Source of the DNA: Elusimicrobiota bacterium
Lineage (GTDB): Bacteria; Elusimicrobiota; Elusimicrobia; Elusimicrobiales; UBA9959
Assembly (NCBI GenBank): GCA_009773155.1
Contig: WOVA01000006.1
Location: 1 to 56,292, forward strand
Length of the DNA: 56,292 nt
Reading direction: 5' to 3'
Below, piece by piece: positions 1 to 5,526 of this stretch. The position numbers were made by a program, and so were the translations under genes. The notes under the pieces were generated by a model. The model ran no database searches. It saw only the letters and a program-made list of their open reading frames with translations, and was not told the origin of the DNA. The stretch's first letter is position 1. Every line of letters begins with the position of its first letter.

Positions 1-28
1 CGCTGGGCCCTCCGCCCGCTTCGCGGGG

Positions 29-91
29 AATCCTGCAGAATAATTCTGTTCCCTTATTTTCCCAATGAAAACTATGCTGAACTGCAGGATT
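29..91. repeat. 10-bp inverted repeat near the window edge
   Basis: AATCCTGCAG (29-38) and CTGCAGGATT (82-91) are exact reverse complements around a 43-base AT-rich spacer. The right arm ends five bases before the recR stop codon, so on the minus strand the structure lies just downstream of the dnaX-recR unit. It has no T-tract after the stem, so I do not call it an intrinsic terminator. The first 28 bases show nothing I recognise. Confidence 0.4.
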
Positions 92-95
92 CAGG

Positions 96-689
96 TTAAA
101 TCTTCGTGCGGCCCTTGAGGGCGTGGCCGAGGGTGACCTCGTCCATGTAGTCCAGGTCGCCGCCGAGCGGCACGCCGTAGGCGATGCGGGTTATCCTGGG
201 GACCAGTTCTTTGGCCAGGCCGCTGATATACATGGCCGTAGCCTCGCCCTCGGTATCGGGGTCCATGGCCAGGATAAGCTCTCTCACTCCGCCCTTGGAC
301 GACTCCAGCCGCTCGAGCAGTTCCTTCAGCCGGATGGACCCGGCGCCGAGGCCTTCCATGGGCGAGATGGCGCCGTGGAGGACATGGTAAAGTCCTTTGA
401 ACGCGCCGGATTTCTCTATCGCGGCGGCGTCCTGCGGCTGCTGCACTACGCATATCACCGAAGCGTCCCTGTTGGGATCGGAGCAGACCGGGCAGACCGG
501 AGTATCGGAATAATCGCAGCAGACGCCGCATTGCGAGACGGAGGTCTTGAGCGCCTTCACCGCCTGCATAAATTCCTCCGTCTCCGGCTCGCTGGAACGC
601 AGCAGGTACATGGCGAAGCGTTCGGCCTGCTTGGGGCCGACGCCGGGAAAGCGGCGGAACGCCGCTATCACCCTGTCGAGGGATTTCAT
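96..689 (-). CDS. recR: Recombination mediator protein RecR
   Basis: RecR acts with RecF/RecO to load RecA on gapped DNA. The 197-residue product has the family length and order: a helix-hairpin-helix region (FPGVGPKQAERFAMYLL, about 14-30), a four-cysteine zinc finger with Cys54, Cys57, Cys66 and Cys69, and a Toprim domain from about residue 76, including AMDPDTEGEAT. The reading frame continues upstream to 791, but the start at 689 (MKSLDRV) is chosen because it gives the conserved N terminus and overlaps the dnaX stop by ATGA. That overlap indicates translational coupling in the common dnaX-recR arrangement. Identification is secure. Confidence 0.97.
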   Translation of the reverse strand: MKSLDRVIAAFRRFPGVGPKQAERFAMYLLRSSEPETEEFMQAVKALKTSVSQCGVCCDYSDTPVCPVCSDPNRDASVICVVQQPQDAAAIEKSGAFKGLYHVLHGAISPMEGLGAGSIRLKELLERLESSKGGVRELILAMDPDTEGEATAMYISGLAKELVPRITRIAYGVPLGGDLDYMDEVTLGHALKGRTKI

Positions 690-2473
690 TTGAGTTTTTT
701 GATGCTGGTTATCTTGCCGTGGAAGACTTTCGCAAGTTTTTTTATCTCGGGGTCCGACTCCACGGCGTCGCCGGGTTCCAGGTCTACCCACTGGGTCCCG
801 GAAGGCGGGCGCGCCGCCGCTGCGGCCGCGGCTTCCGCGGGAGGCTCGTCCTGACCGGCCTCCTCGTTGGAAAGTTCCTCGACGTGCGGGGGCGGAGCCG
901 CGGCCTTCTCCGTCTTTATTACTACTTTGGAGCCGCAGATGGACTCGAGCCTGGCCTCCAGGTCCGCCTTGTTGCGGTCGACATTGTCCAGGTTGTACTT
1001 ATTGTCGGAAGAAACTTTCCAGAGCCCGTCGGAGCCGAAGGTCACGCGGACGGAAAGCATTATATTGTAGAGCAGCGGTTTGTTCCGCGAAAGCTGTCCC
1101 AGCAGCGTCTTCCAGGCCGCGGCGTGATCGGCCGCGCAGGAAGGGGACGGTACGGGGACACCATGCCGCATGGTGTCCCCCGCTGATGCGGCGGGGCGCG
1201 GGGCCTGGGGCTGAACGGCGGCGGGAGCCGGGGAGAACGGCCGGATCAGGGCGGCATTGTCCGCAGTCGGTGCCGGGAGCACTGCGACCGGTCGGGCTAT
1301 TTCAGGGCTTTTTTTTTCACCGGGGACACCATTCCGCATGGTGTCCCCCGTATACTCCGCCCCCTCCACTGCCTCGAGTCTGCGCACCAGGTTCTCGAGG
1401 TCCAGCGGGGCTTCTATGAGGGTAAAAAGAGCTATCTCGGCGGCTACGGCCTGCATATCGGAGAAGCGTATCTCCTCGAGCACAGGGTTGAGCTTGCGCG
1501 AGAGCTTGGCCAGCGCCGCGGGCGCGGCGCCGGAAGCCGCGAGGTCCTTTGCGGCCGGTGAGGCGGAAGGAGCGAAGCCCTGGGCGGCGAAGAAGGCCTC
1601 GGAGAAAAGATTGCGCAGGTCGCGCAGGGCCACCAGCGGGTCATAGCCCTCGCCGTTGAGCTTCTCGAAAGAGGCGTGCAGGGCGGCGGCGTCGCGGTTG
1701 AGCACAGCCCTGGCCACGGAGACCACCAGGTCCTCGCGGGCGTGGCCCAGCAGCTCGCTGACCGAGGACGCCGTCACGGCTCCGCCGGAGAAAGAGGCGC
1801 CGCGGTCGAGCATGGTAAGCGCGTCGCGCATGGCGCCGCCAGAGGCCCGGGCGATAAGGCGCAGCGCCTCGGGCTCGGTCTTGAGCTTCTCTTTGGACGC
1901 GACATGGGTAAGGCGCTTTATGATCTCGTCCTCGGGTATGGGCCGGAAGCGGAAGCCCTGGCAGCGCGAGACTATCGTAACGGGCACCTTGGACTGCTCG
2001 GTGGTCGCCATGATGAACACGACATGCGCCGGCGGCTCCTCGACGGTCTTGAGCAGCGCGTTGAAGGCGCTGTTCGAGAGCATGTGCACCTCGTCGAGGA
2101 TATAGATTTTGTACTTATCGCGCGAAGGAGCGAAGCCGACGTTCTCTATGATGACCTCGCGCACTTTGTCCACCTGCGTATGCGAGGCCGCGTCTATCTC
2201 CAGCACGTCGAGCGACTTGCTCTCCGCTATCTCCGTGCAGGAGGAGCACTTATTGCAGGGTTTGCCGTCGTCAGTGAGAGCCCGGCAGTTAAGGGTCTTG
2301 GCCAGGATCCTGGCTATCGTCGTCTTGCCGCAGCCGCGGGGGCCGAAGAGCAGGTAGGCGTGGGCGATGCGGCCCAGTTTGACGGCGTTCTCTATGGTGG
2401 TCTTGACCGAGGCCTGGCCGAGGACTTCGTCGAGGTCCTTGGGGCGGTATTTGACGGCGAGGTTCTGGTACAT
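686..2473 (-). CDS. dnaX: DNA polymerase III subunit gamma/tau (DnaX)
   Basis: DnaX is the clamp-loader ATPase of the replisome. The 595-residue protein shows Walker A GPRGCGKT at 44-51, a zinc module with Cys63, Cys73, Cys76 and Cys79, the DEVH box at 127-130 and the SRC sensor at 169-171, followed by domain III. The region after about residue 370 is poorly conserved Pro/Ala-rich linker plus a tau-like C-terminal part. That linker carries three repeat insertions in frame: family A at residues 376-384 (GDTMRNGVP) and 432-440 (GDTMRHGVP), and family B at about 393-411. None interrupts the frame. The start MYQNLAVKYRP is the family N terminus, with a GGAG sequence upstream. Overlaps recR by 4 nt. 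Confidence 0.97.
   Translation of the reverse strand: MYQNLAVKYRPKDLDEVLGQASVKTTIENAVKLGRIAHAYLLFGPRGCGKTTIARILAKTLNCRALTDDGKPCNKCSSCTEIAESKSLDVLEIDAASHTQVDKVREVIIENVGFAPSRDKYKIYILDEVHMLSNSAFNALLKTVEEPPAHVVFIMATTEQSKVPVTIVSRCQGFRFRPIPEDEIIKRLTHVASKEKLKTEPEALRLIARASGGAMRDALTMLDRGASFSGGAVTASSVSELLGHAREDLVVSVARAVLNRDAAALHASFEKLNGEGYDPLVALRDLRNLFSEAFFAAQGFAPSASPAAKDLAASGAAPAALAKLSRKLNPVLEEIRFSDMQAVAAEIALFTLIEAPLDLENLVRRLEAVEGAEYTGDTMRNGVPGEKKSPEIARPVAVLPAPTADNAALIRPFSPAPAAVQPQAPRPAASAGDTMRHGVPVPSPSCAADHAAAWKTLLGQLSRNKPLLYNIMLSVRVTFGSDGLWKVSSDNKYNLDNVDRNKADLEARLESICGSKVVIKTEKAAAPPPHVEELSNEEAGQDEPPAEAAAAAAARPPSGTQWVDLEPGDAVESDPEIKKLAKVFHGKITSIKKLK
1154..1180. repeat. Family A palindrome, copy 1 (inside dnaX)
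   Basis: Perfect 12-bp arms GGGGACACCATG and CATGGTGTCCCC surround a 3-base loop (CCG on the plus strand). At 27 bp it is exactly nine codons. On the dnaX sense strand it reads GDTMRHGVP at residues 432-440. The repeat has no stop codon in any of the six frames. Confidence 0.95.
1242..1296. repeat. Family B repeat, copy 1 (inside dnaX)
   Basis: About 55 bp running from CGGATCAGGGCGGCATT to the region of ACTGCGACCGG on the plus strand. It contains a small hairpin (GCGG / CCGC) followed by an imperfect inverted repeat (GCAGTCGGTGC / GCACTGCGACC). On the dnaX sense strand it encodes APTADNAALIRP. It recurs at 35664, 46324 and 47852. Exact ends are uncertain by a few bases. Confidence 0.9.
1322..1348. 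repeat. Family A palindrome, copy 2 (inside dnaX)
   Basis: Same 27-bp element as copy 1, with one arm mismatch (ACCATT instead of ACCATG in the left arm). It reads GDTMRNGVP at dnaX residues 376-384, in exactly the frame used by copy 1. Confidence 0.93.
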
Positions 2474-2499
2474 CGGGCGACTCCGGGGGGAAGAATGTG

Positions 2500-2525
2500 C
2501 CCGGGAGCGGAGATCCGCCCCCGGG
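2500..2525 (-). terminator. Strong GC hairpin between the barrel gene and dnaX
   Basis: The stem is CCCGGG, a 1-base bulge, GCGGA, a 2-base loop, TCCGC, a 1-base bulge, CCCGGG. It lies 13 bases past the stop of the upstream minus-strand gene and before the dnaX start. Only a weak, C-interrupted T stretch follows on the minus strand, so it may slow or process the transcript rather than terminate it. Confidence 0.4.
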
Positions 2526-2538
2526 CCGCTACTGCGGC

Positions 2539-3420
2539 TTAGAACTTTATGCCGGCGGAGAGCGAAAGGTAATTGTCCTTGTCGCTGCCGTCGTCGTAAA
2601 CCTGGTACATCACATTGGCGCCGACCAGGTTCAGGTCCAGGTAGGCCCCGACCCCGTAGGCGGCGGTGTCCTTAAAGTTGTTCTTGTACTTTGTAGTCGT
2701 ATAGGACAGGAAAGGCGTCACCATCGGGTAGCCGGGCAGGTCGAGGCGGAAGTTGACGCTGGCTTTGGGCAGGGCCAGGGTGTCGTGGGAGAGCGCGCGG
2801 GCCTGTCCGTTTATGGAGCCGATTATGGGCGTGCTGTCGTCGTCGCCGTACTTGTAGCCGGTCCAGGAGGCCCCGAGGCGGGCCATTAGGATCTTGGCGC
2901 CCGCGAAAACGGAATACTCGGTCTGCGCCGTCTTGGTCTCCGTGTTCAGCGCTTCGGTCTTGTGCCGAGTGTGCTTCAGCCCGGCGCCTACGTCGACCCG
3001 GGTGATGCCCTGGCCGCCGCCCGAGGCTGCCTTGGCGTTGGGGCCCGCGAGGCGGCCGCCGCCGGTAGCCGAGGGGGTCAGCGAGAAAGTTATGTCACCG
3101 CCTAAGGACATATTCGAATATTCGCTGGTCGCCGAACTATTCGTCCCGGGGGTCATACCCGCCTCGCCGGCGACAGTGTAGAAATCTTTCTCGAAGCCCA
3201 CGCGGGCCGAGTAATGATTCAGCGGCTTATACAGGTTGTCTGTGTTCTGGCGCATCAGCGCGCCCCTGACCCACATATCGCCGGACCCGATGGTCAGGTT
3301 GATGTCCGTCTTCTTGTAGCCGCCGGGGCCGGTGGTCTGGCCCACGCCGCCGTCGAACCAGGCCGAGGCGGACGCGACCGATATGAACACGGTCAGCAAA
3401 GTCGCTAAAGTCTTTTTCAT
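2539..3420 (-). CDS. Predicted outer-membrane beta-barrel protein, unknown function
   Basis: A 293-residue protein with a clear Sec signal peptide (Lys-Lys, hydrophobic core, cleavage after ...ASASA near residue 20, before WFDGG). The rest alternates polar and apolar residues in short amphipathic strands with Gly- and Asn-rich turns. It ends in AGIKF, and a C-terminal Phe is the usual recognition signal of BAM-assembled outer-membrane barrels. I recognise no specific family; a porin-like or MtrB/YfaZ-like barrel is possible. AGGGG before the ATG serves as ribosome site. It lies between the deoxyhypusine-synthase-like gene and dnaX on the same strand, separated from each by a GC hairpin, so it may be an independent or attenuated unit. 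Confidence 0.7.
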   Translation of the reverse strand: MKKTLATLLTVFISVASASAWFDGGVGQTTGPGGYKKTDINLTIGSGDMWVRGALMRQNTDNLYKPLNHYSARVGFEKDFYTVAGEAGMTPGTNSSATSEYSNMSLGGDITFSLTPSATGGGRLAGPNAKAASGGGQGITRVDVGAGLKHTRHKTEALNTETKTAQTEYSVFAGAKILMARLGASWTGYKYGDDDSTPIIGSINGQARALSHDTLALPKASVNFRLDLPGYPMVTPFLSYTTTKYKNNFKDTAAYGVGAYLDLNLVGANVMYQVYDDGSDKDNYLSLSAGIKF

Positions 3421-3447
3421 TTTGTTTCCCCTTATCGTTGAATCAGC

Positions 3448-3469
3448 CCGGCCCCCTCCCGGGGGCCGG
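3448..3469 (-). terminator. GC hairpin downstream of the deoxyhypusine-synthase-like gene
   Basis: Nine-base perfect arms CCGGCCCCC and GGGGGCCGG flank a 4-base loop in the 63-base gap between two minus-strand genes. No T-tract follows, so termination is possible but not typical; mRNA end protection is an alternative. Confidence 0.4.
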
Positions 3470-3483
3470 AGCCGTACTGCCGC

Positions 3484-4530
3484 TTAAGCTTTGACCAGCT
3501 GCTTGTTGAGGAAGTCCGAGTAGCAGCGGGCCTTGCGGTTCTTCCAGGCGCCCTTGTGGTAGCCGTAGCCGGTTATTATCGGCATGGCTATGGTCGCCTC
3601 GGCGTAGACCATCTGCTCGAACGTGGTCTCCACCTTGCCCCAGGAGGAGGCTTCCTTGAGCGTGGAGCCGGACAGCGCGCCGTCGCGCGCGTCGGCCACG
3701 GTCACCTGCACGGCGTACTTGTGCATAGGGGCCTCTTCGCCCAGTATGTCGGCCGCGACCACCGTGTCCTGCGTGAAGTTCTTGGGCACGCCGCCGCCGA
3801 TCATGTAGATGCCGGTCTCGCCCGCTTCTATCTTTACCTTGGTCAGTTCCAGGAAGTCCTTGGCCGAATCCATCGACATATGGTTGCCGGGATTCTTCCA
3901 CTGATGCTCCACCATGCCGAAGCCGGCGGAGCAGTCGGAGAAGGCGGGCACGAAGATCGGCACGCGCTTCTCATAGGCGGCCAGCACCACGCTCTCCTTG
4001 TTCTTGCCGTGCTTTGAGAGGTAGCGGCCCATCTCTTCGATGAACTCGCGCGAGGAATAGGGGCGCGGCTCCAGGGAGTCGGCGATCTTGCGGGTCGTGT
4101 CGTCGCAGACGCGCAGTTCGTCCTCGTCGATGAACGTGTCGTAGATGCGGTCGATATGCAGGTCGCGCAGGTTATTGTCGTCTATCCCGTACGGAGTGCC
4201 CTTGTAATGTTTGAAGCCCAGGCCCTCGAAGAAGTCCTGGTCCACTATGATGGCGCCGGTGGAGACGATGGCGTCCACCATGTTGTTCTTTACCATGTCA
4301 TAGACCACTTTCTTGAGGCCGGCGGAGAACAGCGAGCCGGCGAGGCAGAGTATGACGGACGAGTTCTTGTCCTCGAGCATCATCTGGTAAATATCGGCTG
4401 CGCGGGCCAGGTCGCGGGCCGAGAAGGCCATCTCGCGCATGGCGTCCACCAGCGGGACGACATTGTGCTTCTTGATATCGATGTGCTGCACGGTCTCTTT
4501 GAGATAATCGGACTTCTTGAGCTTGGGCAT
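3484..4530 (-). CDS. Deoxyhypusine synthase family protein
   Basis: A 348-residue homologue of deoxyhypusine synthase, an NAD-dependent enzyme that moves the aminobutyl group of spermidine. Family marks visible are the N-terminal VPLVDAMREMAFSARDLARA, SVILCLAGSLFSAGLKK, AIVSTGAIIVDQDF, the IYMIGGGVPKNF nucleotide-site region and EASSWGKV, whose Lys matches the catalytic lysine of the eukaryotic enzyme. Bacteria lack eIF5A, so bacterial members are thought to act on free polyamines (homospermidine-type chemistry) or an unknown protein; which applies here cannot be read from sequence. The frame is open to 4623, but MPKLKKSDY at 4530 follows AGGAG and starts at the family N terminus. A -10-like TATAAT lies about 55 bases upstream. 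Confidence 0.88.
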   Translation of the reverse strand: MPKLKKSDYLKETVQHIDIKKHNVVPLVDAMREMAFSARDLARAADIYQMMLEDKNSSVILCLAGSLFSAGLKKVVYDMVKNNMVDAIVSTGAIIVDQDFFEGLGFKHYKGTPYGIDDNNLRDLHIDRIYDTFIDEDELRVCDDTTRKIADSLEPRPYSSREFIEEMGRYLSKHGKNKESVVLAAYEKRVPIFVPAFSDCSAGFGMVEHQWKNPGNHMSMDSAKDFLELTKVKIEAGETGIYMIGGGVPKNFTQDTVVAADILGEEAPMHKYAVQVTVADARDGALSGSTLKEASSWGKVETTFEQMVYAEATIAMPIITGYGYHKGAWKNRKARCYSDFLNKQLVKA

Positions 4531-4585
4531 TTTAAGGGGTTCTCCTGGTGTGTCTTTCGGTAGGGCTTTTGCGGCCCACAGGCAT

Positions 4586-4616
4586 ATTATATGAATTTGC
4601 TGGGCGGGACTGTAAA
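4586..4616 (-). promoter_or_regulatory. Possible promoter of the deoxyhypusine-synthase-like gene
   Basis: On the minus strand TTTACA is followed after 19 bases by TATAAT, inside CAAATTCATATAATATG. The same extended -10 block recurs with two changes at 5443-5459, upstream of the MNT gene. The -35 fit and the long spacer are weak. Confidence 0.4.
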
Positions 4617-4619
4617 AGA

Positions 4620-5027
4620 TCACAGAAACTTGTTCAACCGTGGAACAAAAAACTTAATTATTTTCTCCATCGCGTTGATGGCGGAAATCGCGTCCTTTAC
4701 CGAAGCAGCCGCGCCGGGATATCTTATTTCCACGGCATATTGACTAAGTCTTCGTAAACAGGGAAGAAGCCGCCTCATGTTTAAGTTACAATTCCTGCGG
4801 ATTGCAAGTTCCGCGCTAAGAAGATCGTGTGTTCTTGGAACGGGTTGTCCGGAAACAGCCAGCATCGCTTTCATGTATTTTTCCGCACACTGCTGGGCGT
4901 GAAAACAAGCTATCTCCGCCTGATCTTCGCCATGCCTGGCGTCTTGCAAAGCCCTCAATGCCGCCATCTGGTCGGCTTTAGCCTTTCTTATCCATTCTAT
5001 GGCAAAATCAGGACTCATAGAGAACAA
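4620..5027 (-). CDS. HEPN domain protein (toxin-like half of a HEPN/MNT pair)
   Basis: A 135-residue, mainly helical protein of the HEPN family (PF05168 type). It shows CFHAQQCAEKYMKA at 41-54, PRTHDLL at 64-70 and RYPG at 102-105, all hallmarks of this branch. HEPN partners of minimal nucleotidyltransferases often act as RNases that the MNT neutralises by modification. The classical R-x4-6-H nuclease motif is not obvious here; the only nearby Arg-His combination is RTHD, so nuclease activity is uncertain. The gene overlaps the upstream MNT gene by up to 20 nt (11 nt if the second Met is used), the usual MNT-then-HEPN order. It sits just upstream of the deoxyhypusine-synthase-like gene. Confidence 0.82.
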   Translation of the reverse strand: MFSMSPDFAIEWIRKAKADQMAALRALQDARHGEDQAEIACFHAQQCAEKYMKAMLAVSGQPVPRTHDLLSAELAIRRNCNLNMRRLLPCLRRLSQYAVEIRYPGAAASVKDAISAINAMEKIIKFFVPRLNKFL

Positions 5028-5322
5028 GACCTTTATTGATTATGTCCATAAAGAAAGTGTCCTTAAGGTTTACGCGCTGCGCTATTTCCTTTTGATTGCG
5101 GATAAGGATATCCAGCGGGTAAAGATGGTCGCCTACGGCTTTATCAACCAAATCGTATCTTCTGGTTTTCTCCCGCGGCTTATCCAGCACGACAAGAATA
5201 TCTATATCGCTGTCGGGGCCAGGCTTGCCGTGTGCATAAGAGCCGAATAAAATAATTTTCTCCGGTCTGGCTTTCGCGGCTATCCGGCCTGCCAGATATT
5301 TTATCCAGACGGAAGCCGGCAT
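5008..5322 (-). CDS. Minimal nucleotidyltransferase (MNT antitoxin-like)
   Basis: A 104-residue nucleotidyltransferase of the MNT type. The signature GSYAHGKPGPDSDID (27-41) carries the G-S motif and the first two metal-binding aspartates (39 and 41); the third acidic residue is likely Asp71 in PLDILI. MNTs of this size usually pair with HEPN proteins, as here, and modify or inhibit them. The frame is open to 5520, but the upstream part overlaps the P1 terminator and has no family similarity, so the start at 5322 (MPASVWIKYLAGRI) is preferred. No strong ribosome site is visible. Confidence 0.82.
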   Translation of the reverse strand: MPASVWIKYLAGRIAAKARPEKIILFGSYAHGKPGPDSDIDILVVLDKPREKTRRYDLVDKAVGDHLYPLDILIRNQKEIAQRVNLKDTFFMDIINKGLVLYES

Positions 5323-5367
5323 ATGCCGGTGGTTATGTGAGCGATTGTCTGATTGTTTGGTTGTTTT

Positions 5368-5412
5368 CACTATTAGTCCCCGTCCCAACACCTGCCTGCC
5401 CCGATAATAGTG
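5368..5412. promoter_or_regulatory. Inverted repeat in the leader of the MNT-HEPN unit
   Basis: CACTATTA (5368-5375) and TAATAGTG (5405-5412) are exact reverse complements 29 bases apart, between the MNT promoter-like site and its start codon. GTCCCC blocks lie inside and beside it, resembling the ends of the palindromic repeats elsewhere in the window. It could be an autoregulatory operator or the remnant of a mobile palindrome. Confidence 0.35.
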
Positions 5413-5445
5413 TGCTGTCCCCATTAAGCATTTGGCCGTACCCAC

Positions 5446-5475
5446 ATTATACGAATTTGAGATGCCGGCCCACAA
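5446..5475 (-). promoter_or_regulatory. Candidate promoter of the MNT-HEPN unit
   Basis: On the minus strand TTGTGG is followed after 18 bases by a perfect TATAAT, just downstream of the P1 terminator and about 125 bases before the MNT start codon. Confidence 0.4.
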
Positions 5476-5479
5476 AAGC

Positions 5480-5508
5480 AAAAAACCCCGCCCCTTGCGG
5501 GGGCGGGG
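5480..5508 (-). terminator. Rho-independent terminator after P1
   Basis: Nine-base perfect arms CCCCGCCCC and GGGGCGGGG with a 5-base loop are followed on the minus strand by six T. It begins 18 bases after the P1 stop codon and ends the six-gene P region. Confidence 0.88.
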
Positions 5509-5526
5509 CCCAACCGCCATCCGTAG

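Noticed and set aside
1154-1348. Reading the family A palindromes as terminators
   Set aside because: Four of six copies lie inside intact coding sequence and none is followed by a T-tract.
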